Of a stretch of DNA of 64,000 bases, positions 22,021 to 31,936 are shown piece after piece. The notes beneath the pieces were generated by a model. The model was not told the DNA's origin and did no database searches. It worked only from the letters and a program-made list of their open reading frames with translations. Position numbers and translations under genes: made by a program. Source of the stretch: Cryphonectria parasitica EP155 (lineage: Eukaryota > Ascomycota > Sordariomycetes > Diaporthales > Cryphonectriaceae); the NCBI RefSeq assembly GCF_011745365.1, contig NW_024468914.1, positions 952,001 through 1,016,000 on the forward strand, given 5' to 3'. The number at the start of each line of letters is the position of its first letter. The first letter of the stretch is position 1.

Positions 22021-24513
22021 ATGAAGTCTGTTTATACACGCCGTGCGCTGATGCGCCGGCGCAGTCCCAGCTTGGTATTTGGCGTTCTACTCATCTTGGC
22101 CTTTACTCAAGTCATCGACTTGGTAGGAGAGTTTGGTTACTCTTCATCGACATATTACTGGCTATGCTCGACCTCCCAACAGTCCCAGCATGACCATACG
22201 CACACATCTAGGTGGGCAGGCTACTCGATCAAACCTATAGCCTACGTCTTCCCGCAGTTCCATCCCATCCCTGAGAACGACAGGTTTTGGGGTACAAACT
22301 TTACAGAGTGGGTGAATGTGAAGAAGGCCAAGTTGAATCGGTTTGGGCTCGAGACATTACAGCCCTCGAAGGAGGTAGGGTACTACAACCTCCTGGACTA
22401 CGATGTTCGCAAGCGCTATGCGACCCTCGTCAGAGACTCAGGGTAAGTTAGTCCTCCAAAACGAATGATTTGTTTTATGTTATCTCACTTCAGATTGCTC
22501 ATCTGGTACTCTTTGTCTTCTCAGAATTCATGGCATCGCTTATCACCACTACTGGTTCGGATATCCCGTGATGGACAAGCCCCTCCAAGCCATGCTCCAA
22601 GACGGCCAACCCGACGTCCCCTTCATGCTATCCTGGGCCAACGAACCCTGGACCGTCCGGTGGGACGGCATGGACGAACTCAGCAACGAGGACGGCACGC
22701 TGCTATCACAGGTCTACGGCAACAGTACAGAGTGGCGCCGCCACTTCGACTGGATGGCCACCTTCTTTAGGCACCCCAAGTATATCCGCTCAGCCGGCAA
22801 GGTGCAACTCGTTGTATACTCTCCCAGCCTGATGGGTGACGTGGGGAAGCGCATGTTTGCCAGATGGCGCCGGTGGGCGGCGGAGGATCCGTCGATCGGG
22901 GGGTTGGATATCATCGAGACGGTTTGGGAGTGGGATTATCCGCCAGAGCGTGGTCAGACTGATGCGACCAGCGAATTTGCTCCTCACTCAGGAGGCACGT
23001 TTGATATGACATCCTGGGATAGGAACCCGCGGATAAGCACGGTGCATCATCGCGGTGTGATGGTGAGCTGGGACAACACACCGAGACACCTCAAGGATGG
23101 TCTGTCAGTGAGTACAATCTGGGTGCATCCCACACTCTGGAGAGGTGAGTGATAGTTCATTACTGGATGATTTGAACACTGCCCCTCATGGTCCAAGTAC
23201 ACTGGTTCACTAACAAGATCGCGGCAGAGAGTCTCGTCAGCATGATGCGTCGTATCAAGCTGGACCCAAATCCCCGCGGCCAAGAAAACTTTCTCTTCAT
23301 CAACGCGCTGAATGAATGGGGAGAAGGCAATGTTCTCGAGCCATCTGCGCAATGGGGCTCTGCCTTTTCAAAGGCCTTCCGCTCCGCCAGGGACTACGCT
23401 GAAGTTTCTCTACCCTGGATGGAGGATCGGATCCGGCAGGGTGAAGAGCTGGAGCATGCAGTTCTGGACACAAACAGCAAAGTTGACGTCTGCGTCATCA
23501 TTCGAGACTTCTCCGGCTCTCTTCCATGGACCGAGGCTTGGCAGCTGTCTCACACGCTGTGGTCGCTGCAAGCGCAACACAATGCCAGATGGCGGGCTGT
23601 TGTTGTCCCGGTGGGCGCGGAGGTGGGCATGCCAGGCATCGAGACGCAGGTGCTGGACACCTACGACCCGAGGATTGTATACTCTGACATACCAGAAGAC
23701 CTGCGCCATAACAAACACACAAACACATCTGACGACGTAACCGACTGGGTCATTGCCAACATGGACACCCTTAGCCCGTCTTGCGGCAAGGCCACATACA
23801 TGCTCGTCACCAATGCGTCCACAACGTATGAGCCGCATACTTTCGACATCGCCTCAAGGAAACGCACAGATATCATTGGCCTTAATTTTATCTCCCCCGA
23901 GACGATGGAAGTCCAGGATCAGCTCGAAAGAGATTTGACGTGGGACCGGCGGTGCGCCCGCTACTCGGAGAAGACACCTCTGGAGATGTCCCAGGCAATG
24001 AAGCCAGGACACGGGACACTCGATATCAGTGCAGCGCTGGTCAACTTCGCGCGCTGGCGCAGCGAAAACCATCTGTTCAAGCATGCGGCCGAGTTGTACG
24101 GGGACAGCGTGGTGAAACTGGCTGAATTAAAAAGACGGCGTCATGAGCCCTGGGCATGGTTACGGCCGACAGGCTCCAAGTATTACGATGTCGTTCATGC
24201 CGGTACCTACCCAGCTTGCATGCGAAGCGGCCGGATCTGGTTCGATGGGCCAGGTGTGGGTGGGCTCAAGTCGGGCTGTTATAGCGGCCAGGACTTGCAG
24301 TGGACCGTTGTTAGTGATGTTATTCCCGTTCAATGGGATTACGAGAGGTTTAAGAACGAGGATCCATATTGTGTTCGGCTGTCGGAGAGGACGTACACAG
24401 CTGTATTTTCTGAGAATCCTATGGCGAGTCTGGGTTTGAGTGAATACTCGTCGCCTGGGGACAAAAGTGAAGAAGAGAGACTTGTTGGTCTTAGTACATC
24501 TTGGGCGTCTTGA
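22021..24513 (+). CDS. WbsX/GH99-like domain protein, probable type II membrane glycan-modifying enzyme (785 aa, 3 exons)
   Basis: Exons 22021-22442, 22525-23144 and 23198-24513 join in frame. A short basic N-terminus (RRALMRRRSPS) and one hydrophobic segment (about residues 16-36) suggest a signal anchor in the secretory pathway. The domain that follows has WbsX-family landmarks: IAYVFPQFHPIPENDRFWG, NFTEWVNV, then IAYHHYWFGYPVMDKPL, FMLSWANEPWTVRWDG and the late NALNEWGEGNVLEPS. WbsX (glycosyltransferase WbsX, related to the GH99 fold) is best known from bacterial surface-polysaccharide clusters. The C-terminal third (from about residue 425, VDVCVIIRDFSGSLPW) reads like a degenerate glycosyltransferase domain. 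I infer a role in glycan assembly or trimming, but the donor and acceptor are unknown. The stop lies 13 bp before the start of a transposon. Confidence 0.8.
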
Positions 24514-24524
24514 ATAACGACGAA

Positions 24525-24526
24525 TA
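24525..24526. other. TA target-site duplication, left
   Basis: The TA dinucleotide immediately outside the left inverted repeat matches TA at 26383-26384, as expected for Tc1/mariner-Fot1 insertion. Confidence 0.75.
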
Positions 24527-24581
24527 AGTCAAAGGGGGGGGTTTTGGGCCGGGGTAGTTTTGGGCCACCCTGGCCACCCTC
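24527..24581 (+). repeat. Left terminal inverted repeat (55 bp)
   Basis: Begins AGTCAAAG followed by eight G, then TTTTGGGCCGGGG, and ends CCACCCTC. It is identical over 55 bases to the reverse complement of 26328-26382. It is very G-rich on the plus strand. Confidence 0.95.
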
Positions 24582-24676
24582 ACCGCCTCTTCAACCCCCT
24601 TTAGTTTGATAGCTATTACTCAACCAATTTTGATCCAAACAACTTCATCTTTCCAGCAAACCTTTATCTGACTGTT

Positions 24677-26284
24677 ATGAAGCCCTATTCCGAGTTTGAG
24701 CTAGCCCAGGCCGTTGAGGCTGTCAGAAAAGGCAAGTCTCAGCGGCAAGCCTCGAGGGAATGGGGTATTCCAAGGAGTACTCTTCAGGCTCGTCTAGAAG
24801 GAGGGGAATCGCATAAAACAGCCCACGAAAACCAGCAAAGGCTCTCTATTGATCAGGAAAGAAGACTGGCCGAATGGATCCTGATTCAAGAAAGCCTAGG
24901 CGTTCCACCAAGCCATTCAGAACTCAAATACTTTGCTCAGCAGATCCTCGAGGTCCAGGGAGACCCTCAGGCCCTCGGGGTGCAATGGACTCAGGCTTTT
25001 TTGAAGAGAAATCCAGAGATAAAGGTCAGGAAGACTCGCCGCATTGCCTCTGAACGAACGAATGGGGCTACAACAGAGGTAATACGGCTTTGGTTTCGTC
25101 TTTTCAATCTTCCTCATATCCAAGCTATTAAGCCAGCTAATAGATGGAATATGGATGAAGCTGGCCTGATGGAGGGCCAAGGAACAAATGGATTAGTCCT
25201 CGGAGGCTCCTCTTCGCGTTCAATTCAAAGGAAAGACCCTGGATCAAAAGCCTGGACTTCTTTCCTCGAGTGTATCTCAGCTACAGGTGCCTACCTCTTC
25301 CCTCTGGTGATTTTCAAGGGCTAAACGGTACAACAACAGTGGTTTCCTCTTGATTTGGAGCCTTTTGATGGTTGGAAGTTCACAGCTACGCAAAACGGAT
25401 AGACAAACAATAAAATAGCAGTTGAATGGCTGAAAGAGATCTTCATTCCTCATAGCCAGCCAGCAGACCCCTCAGAAGCCAGGCTGTTAGTCCTGGATGG
25501 CCATAGCAGCCATAAAACGGACGAGTTTATGTAGCTTTGCTTCCAAAACAATATCCTGCTTATTTACTTGCCTTCTTATACCTCTCACGTTCTTCAACCC
25601 CTCGATCTAGGGATCTTTTCATCTCTCAAACGGGCATACAGAAAGAAAGTCAGCAATATGGGCTAATGGGACGATTCAACTATTGCAGGCAAGCGTTTAT
25701 TCCTCAGCAACTATCGTCTGGCTCGACTGGAAGGCCTTTCAAGCCAGAATATTAGATCTGGATGGAAAGCAACTGGTCTGTGGCCTCTCAGACCCTCAAA
25801 AGCCCTCTTAAGCCCTCTTCTCCTCGAGAACAGTCAACCAAGCCGTCAGACCCAGTCCAATTCAGGCTCAGCACAATCAACAGCACCTCGTCTTTCCCCA
25901 AAAGCCTCCTCAAGCCAGCCAGTCCTCTTTTCAACTCCTCGAAAGGCTAAACAGCTGTACTATCAGCTGCTAGAGAATCGACAACAACTTCGAACGGAAT
26001 CAGGCTGCCGTATGCTATTCAAGAAGATAAAAAAGGCTTATAGGGAGAGGGACCTCGAGTTTGCCAAGGCATTGGAGGAAAATAAAGCGTTGAAAAGGCA
26101 GATTGAGGCTCTGAGGCCTAGTAAAAGAAGAAAGGTTGATATGGATCCGAATTCGAAGTTTGCAGGGATTGAGGATATATAGAGAGCTCAAAACGCGGCC
26201 AATCGCCACGAGGATAGTCTGAATGAAGAGAGCGATGTCGAATTACCTACTGATGAGGAGGATTGCATCGTGGTGGGTGAATAG
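24677..26284 (+). pseudogene. Fot1-like transposase with five in-frame nonsense codons (536 codons incl. stop)
   Basis: From ATG 24677 one frame runs to TAG 26282 and is coding-like throughout, interrupted at codons 216 (TAA 25322), 242 (TAG 25400), 286 (TAG 25532), 330 (TAA 25664) and 502 (TAG 26180). The N-terminal 215 codons are intact. They hold a Psq-type helix-turn-helix (SQRQASREWGIPRSTLQARL), a CENP-B-like second HTH (residues about 58-123) and the first catalytic Asp (WNMDEAG, D160). The second Asp (VLDGHSSH, D274) and third (LQPLDLG, D310) lie beyond stops, with 35 residues between them (DD35D, as in Fot1). Every stop can come from CAA/CAG to TAA/TAG or TGG to TAG, that is CpA to TpA on one strand. 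No frameshift was found. The product cannot be active; the element could only move in trans. Confidence 0.9.
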
Positions 26285-26327
26285 AATAGATAAACAGTAT
26301 ATATATATATGGGTGTGTGTATTTGAC

Positions 26328-26382
26328 GAGGGTGGCCAGGGTGGCCCAAAACTACCCCGGCCCAAAACCCCCCCCTTTGACT
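26328..26382 (-). repeat. Right terminal inverted repeat (55 bp)
   Basis: Exact reverse complement of the left repeat. The match stops just inside (g/t beyond 26328 against a/c on the left), which defines the repeat length. Confidence 0.95.
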
Positions 26383-26384
26383 TA

Positions 26385-27178
26385 CATGGACTACTTAGGT
26401 TATCGAATACTACGAAATCATGATCATAAAGTTTCACATGAATAACGCCTTCGACGCTCTGGAAGGACATATCACAGGCTCATGGATAGCTTGAGTCCGT
26501 AATTATTACCTACATCACGGTAATAGCTGAATTATGATCATATTACATACTTGAGTACTTCATCAGGACTGATCCCCGCAAAGGATATATTAGTGGATTC
26601 ACTCCAGGGCTCAGTCCCGTCATAATGACGTTGTACTCAATGGCAGCATCTAGACTGGTATGAATAGGTCATCTACCGTCAGTGCGGAGATCATACCAAA
26701 CAAAGACTGAGCGAATTCAGCTTTGGAAGGGTTGTTGGTAGCGATTTAGCTCGCATAGGTTCAGCCTCAGTGACTAAAGTAGGTAACTAATCCAGTGCCA
26801 GTATGGACTACACTCATCGGCGATGCTCATGAGGGCAGCCCAAGATAAAATACAGTCTCCCGTGTTTACAGCAAATTCTGCAGCAGTAAGTCGCTGGTTG
26901 CGGCAAACATTAGCATAGAAGCATGAATGGCTTGCTCGCGTCCTCCCTAACGCTATCCGGGCCACGCGGGAGCTACGGAGGCGCCTATTATTTTTCCTTC
27001 TTCTTCCATGAAGCATGTCCTATACCACATTGTTTAAAGGCCATTCAGCCCGTTGTATTCTGATTTTGACCAAGCTCGAGGCATGGGCAATGACTTCTAG
27101 CACCGACGATCTATATGACCAGCTTTGTATTATTCACCCATCCTAAGTAGTATATTAGATTATCATACAGCTAGCAAG
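26385..27178. other. Intergenic region, possible degraded sequence
   Basis: Between the transposon and the lysophospholipase gene. A minus-strand open frame at 26774-27016 is Arg-rich and has no recognisable motif. Otherwise the sequence is AT-rich with no supported gene. The lysophospholipase promoter should lie at its right end. Confidence 0.35.
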
Positions 27179-29302
27179 ATGCAACGAGTTGCGGTTGTGC
27201 TCTTTGTCGCAGGGCTGGCACTTCCACCGGGTGTCAAATGTCAATCATCTGCTGATATTGACTCGTTCATTCCGCAGCGGATGGCATGCCCAGAGGATGT
27301 CCAGGTCCGCCCAGCTGGGGTAAGTCTTTACAGCCTAGTAATACCAAGGACTGTCTAAGGACACGACATTGTGTTGACCAGGACTGCAGAATCTGTCCTC
27401 AGAAGAGGAAACGTGGAGAGAGACGAGATTGACCGAGGTCATAAGCTCTATGAAGTCTTACCTGACAACAGCCAATATCTCAGGTTTCGACACCGAATCG
27501 TATCTCAGTAAGCTTAACACCACGAATGCTCCCATTCTCGGTCTTGCTATCTCTGGGGGTGGAAGCACCTCTGGAATGGGCGGTCTGGGCATCTGGCAGG
27601 CATTCGATGAGCGTTACGAGCCTGCTGTCAAGGCTGGCACCGGTGGTATAACCCAGTGTCTCACCTATCTCACTGGACTCAGTGGCGGTGGTTGTATTGC
27701 CGTCTCAACTCTGTACGTTTATGTGTGTGTCAAGTCGCATTGTAATGGTCGTTTCGCCCATACTCATTACTTTTCATGATGATTCCAGAGCCAGCAATCA
27801 GTACACCACAGTGGACAACATCAGACAAGCCGTCAATTTCTCTGAAAACTACGTGACAGGCCCGAATGACAATGTTTCGGAGTATTTCACCGACCTCTAC
27901 GAAAACAGTCTTGCAAAACAAGAAGCCGGCTTCCCAGTCTCCATCGCGGATATCTTTGGCCAGTTCTGGCAGATGTACCTCCCGGAGTCGTGGCAAAACA
28001 GCTTGTTTTCAGACCTCGCCACACAAAACACCTCCTTTTCCAACGGAACAGGTCCAATGCCGATCCTCGGCCTGGCAGAAGTGATCCCAGGCCAATCACC
28101 GAGCATGGGAAACATCCTGTACCCAGGCCGCAACTCCACAAACGGATTCAACCTGACCGAGTACGAAGTCACCCCGTTCGAGTTTGGAAGCTGGCTGGGC
28201 GGGCGTGTGCAGGGCTTCATGCCGACGCAGTACCTTGGTTCTGCCATGTCAGCTGGAGAGCCGTCAGGCGTCACCTGTGTTACTGGATTCGACAGATTCA
28301 CCTTCTTCCAGGGCGCCACTGCGGACGCGTACAACTTCTATTTTATCTCTGATTTCTTCAACATCCCACTATTCGCCAAGCGCGCCCTATCCAGCATTCA
28401 AAACCTCGTAGCCCGACAAGATGTTGGTGCGCCAGACGACGTGGACATACCGTCAGAATGGGACAGTAATCTGCTGGTGGGCTTGGTGAACCAGACAGCT
28501 GAAACCTTTGGCCAGGATTTCAACGATACCCTCTGGGCCTGGGTGCCAAACCCATTTCAGGACTATAATGATGCAATGGCCAATGTTACTGATCTGCTTC
28601 TGGTCGACGGGAGTGAGGCGGGTGAGACGGATCCCTTGCGGCCACTGATCATCCCGCAGAGGGGGTTGGATTTCATCATTGTGTATGAAGCTACACTTGA
28701 TGCTGCTTATAATTGTGAGTACCCCGTGGGCTTTTCTTTCTACTTCACTCGTGGGAATCATAACTGACAGAATACACCAAGGGAGCAACGGCACCAATCT
28801 CATCAACTCAGCTCAGGCCGCTGAACAAGGAGGTATCCCTTTCCCTAAGGTTCCTACCGTGGACACTCTTGTCCTTCGTAACTATACTCGGCAACCCACC
28901 TTCTTCGGGTGCAACGACAGTGCCGAGACGCCATTGTTGCTGTGGCTGCCCAATTCACCCTGGTCGTCCTACTCCAACTACTCCTATACAATGGCGGCGT
29001 TCACCGACACCCAGCTGAACGTAACACTTGAAAATGCCTTCAACCTGGCAACCTACGGCAATGGAAACATCCCCGCGGGCGAGGGCTGGTCGACCTGTCT
29101 AGCCTGCGCTGCAGTCAAGAAGAGTGTTGCAAGAGTTGGTTTGGAGTTGCCCGAGGTTTGCAGCCAGTGTTGGACGCGATTCTGCTGGGACGGGACTGAA
29201 GAGGATGGAAAAACGGATACAGAGACGGCTTTTGACTTGCCGCTTCGTTTGAACCCCAACTTGACTTATTCCGAGTGGTATAATACGACTTGGAGTATGT
29301 GA
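27179..29302 (+). CDS. Secreted lysophospholipase / phospholipase B-like protein (636 aa, 4 exons)
   Basis: Exons 27179-27319, 27390-27712, 27789-28714 and 28782-29302 join to 1911 nt. A signal peptide is visible (VAVVLFVAGLALPPGVKC). Family landmarks of fungal PLA2_B proteins follow: LGLAISGGGSTSGMGG for the oxyanion loop, the nucleophile elbow YLTGLSGGGC, and DGSEAGETDPLRPLI for the catalytic Asp region. It ends with several Cys and N-glycosylation sequons (NFS, NTS, NGT, NYS, NMT-like). The enzyme class removes acyl chains from (lyso)phospholipids outside the cell. The Arg of the classical SGGGYRA motif is replaced by Thr here, so substrate or activity may differ from yeast Plb1. I see no obvious GPI tail (the C-terminus is polar), so free secretion is likely. 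Confidence 0.9.
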
Positions 29303-29898
29303 TCTACATGTTTCGAGGAGGGGCACAACCTAAACCAACAATAGGCCAACGGCGCACAACGTTCAGATGAGAGGACAACCAAGGAGTTATTTTGTTTTCA
29401 GGGAAGAAGAATGCAGTGACTGTGAACAAAGGAAGGCTATCTAGGCAGGCAATATATAGGCATACTTTAGGACTACATAACCTGTAGTAATGTTTCACTC
29501 ATTCATTGTACAATACAGTAAGGTTATTCTCAACAAGTATGATTCCAAAATCTTTTTCCTGAAGTGGGGACTACCTGCTTTGAATGCACTATGGATGGAA
29601 TAGCAGACTCCCTCTTCAGGCCCGTCAGATTTCTCACCAGGAAGAAACTGAAAGGCGACAAACAAGTAACACACAGAAATATAAAATGCTAGTGTCATGC
29701 ACTGTGTCCTAATCACAATGTAAATCCTCATACCTTTCCTTAGTAACGCATAGACAACATGTTCAGTCAAGTAGGTTCGTTGGTAAAGTTTGAAAGCGCC
29801 ATAACATACGCTGTATGAGACTCAGGTAACTCCTTATCTTTAAGAATCGTTCGTTAACATCTTCAACCCTCATCGACAATGGAGCCTTTTGCTAATAT
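29303..29898. other. Convergent intergenic region
   Basis: 3' flanks of the lysophospholipase gene (plus) and of the small membrane-protein gene (minus). Only shadow frames were seen. Confidence 0.4.
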
Positions 29899-30424
29899 TC
29901 AACTCGCATCTTGGGCAGAAACATGTCCATTACTAAGGAAGTAAGTGATTTGCGCAGCAGCATGACATTTTGGCTTAGAGGCAAACAGAAAATACTCACT
30001 TGCTGGAGGCAAAAACGCTACCCCCAACGCCGCCCCCAATCGCAGCAGCAATAACGACAATGGCAAAGAACAAGAATATAATAAATGTCGGCTGAGAACA
30101 ACCATAGATGATCTTTTGCTTCCTCGAGCCTTCTGCGCCCTCTCCCAGCTCGACGTCATCGAGTGTGCTGGGGACTGGCTGATTGTCGAGTCGAGTTTGT
30201 GGACGGCCTACAGGTCCTGGGGCAGGTTTCCGGAACCACGAAGAATGTGTGGTAGTGGGCTTTAATGCGTGCTCCGCTTCTAGTTGGCCTGGAGCATGTT
30301 TTGCACTTGAAAATGGCAGTGGAAACATGGCGACGGCGGGTGGCTCCCTCAGAGTGGCTGAGTTGATGGGGACGTAAGCAGCTTCTTTTGTAGGCCCTTC
30401 CATGATTCGGGATGTGATGTGCAT
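29899..30424 (-). CDS. Small single-pass membrane protein (about 152 aa, 2 exons)
   Basis: I do not recognise a named family. The first exon (30424-30000) encodes a Pro/Thr-rich soluble region with FRKPAPGP and DDVELGEG. One hydrophobic helix follows (FIIFLFFAIVVIAAAIGGGVGG), preceded by a basic KQK, so the N-terminus is probably cytosolic. Unspliced, the frame stops at 29996 after VFASSK. That stop overlaps a consensus donor gtgagt at 29999, and an acceptor at 29933 (ttccttag) would give a short tail ending at 29899. Both ends are possible; I chose the spliced one. The layout (polar head, one helix with GGG motifs, short tail) is common among orphan fungal membrane proteins. The start could also be the second ATG at 30403. 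Confidence 0.5.
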
Positions 30425-30918
30425 ATCATCCCATTTGCGTGGGAACGACCATTAACAAGAAAGGCCAATCTGGATCTGAATGTGCTGGTCCAAAGCGATT
30501 CAAGCCATCGAAGGTGTAAGTGCAGTCCGAACAGCCGTGGAAGAAAGAAAGAAAAGAAAGATTGAATACGGCAATCGATATTAATTATAGATTTCCTTCC
30601 TTCCCCCATCCAGAAGCAGAGCCGCTGGGCTCAGAGTAATGCAGCAAATATTTTGCAACAAATGCAGTTCTAAGGATGCATTATTAGCCCCCATACGCCA
30701 TGCGCGCACTCACACGGCAGTCTTGCATCATGGGATTATGACACGACTCCAATGAGAAAATTCGGGGGCGGGCTGCCACAGCGCAGCTGTGCAAGCAATG
30801 TCCTGGCAAGACGCAGCGAAGTCAGCCGCGCCCCGGCCGAAAAGGCCAAAGCAGCAGGCCTCAGGGGCGGCGGGCCAACAAAGACACACGCAAAGCTGCG
30901 GCTTACCGTCCGCCGCCG

Positions 30919-30933
30919 CCCCCCCCCCCCCCC
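30919..30933. repeat. Poly-C tract (15 nt)
   Basis: Fifteen consecutive C following a CCGCCG stretch. Confidence 0.9.
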
Positions 30934-31590
30934 TTCCTCTCGGGACAAAGCACTACGTACTTGGAACATACATGCACACAAGTGCCGTGAGGAGACTAGA
31001 TACGCACGATATATGCTTACACAAACACAAGGGCCCGGTTCGACATGTCGCAGGCCTGCGGGAGCTGCTCGTTGGCTGATTTGCATGGTGGACTGGACTG
31101 GAACAGGCTTAGGTATGCACATGCTGTGCTCTTGTGGTAAGTTGCGTCGTTACATCTCAACGTAGCTCTGTGGGGGAGGGGATGGAATAGAACTGTAATA
31201 ATGCTCACTTTTACAGGGCTGTGCTCGTGTTAATTGCGCTCAGATTCCGCGTTGGACGGACACCCTCCACTAATCATGGATGCCTCGGTACTACTGGTTT
31301 CGAACGGTTGTTCCCATTTTCTCCATGTTACAGTAACTTTGACACCATGCACGGTGATGAGACTTTTGCCTACAGATTGGACTATTGATACACAGTCTCA
31401 AACATGAATCGCCACAACCAGCAATATCAAAACTGTTATATCATGGTCAAGTGTTCAAGGAGAAACAGTGCAATCTTCACGCCCAGACTGAGACAGAATG
31501 TGGTGCAGAATTTCAGCCAGAAACAAAAAGATTACAACATAGATGACGTGCAGTCTATCAGGAGCATAGGAGCGTCAACCCTCCCCCTCC

Positions 31591-31597
31591 TTTTTTT

Positions 31598-31629
<32 letters not shown>
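31591..31629. repeat. T13 tract plus (CT)n microsatellite
   Basis: Thirteen T followed by a CT dinucleotide repeat ending before gcagctc. Confidence 0.9.
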
Positions 31630-31936
31630 GCAGCTCTTGGAAATAGGAGGCGTAGGAGGACGCACGATTTAGAACCTCGCCATAAGAGATTCTTCGTACG
31701 CTTTGGCAACGAGGCCAAGGTGGAGAACTTTTCTCTTCAACCTGATGTACTGTCTCGAAAGAGGATAATCATGAGATTCCGACCAAGATAGGAGATGTTC
31801 TTGTGTACAGTCTATAGCTCTAAGAAGAGGGTATCATGTATGCTTTTTCGACCTTCCTGTAATTAACAACCAACTCATCCACACAAGAGGGGCACTGAGG
31901 CACAACCATCATCAACCCCGTTCTCTTTCACCCTGT

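Larger units (their letters stand above)
24527..26382. mobile_element. Fot1/pogo-type DNA transposon, full length but transposase-defective (1856 bp)
   Basis: The element is bounded by perfect 55-bp terminal inverted repeats (24527-24581 and 26328-26382) and flanked by TA. It contains one plus-strand transposase frame with HTH-Psq, CENP-B-type HTH and DDE_1 segments, broken by five stop codons. The size and layout match Fot1 elements of filamentous fungi. It sits between the WbsX-type gene and the lysophospholipase gene. Confidence 0.9.
30425..31936. other. Intergenic region with homopolymer and CT-repeat tracts
   Basis: About 1.5 kb without a supported gene. It has a run of 15 C at 30919-30933, a T13 run followed by (CT)n at 31591-31629, and overlapping short frames typical of non-coding GC-rich DNA around 30740-31120. 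Confidence 0.45.

Noticed and set aside
30736..31165. Long overlapping frames on both strands near the poly-C tract
   Set aside because: GC-rich low-complexity DNA leaves several frames open at once, with no domain.
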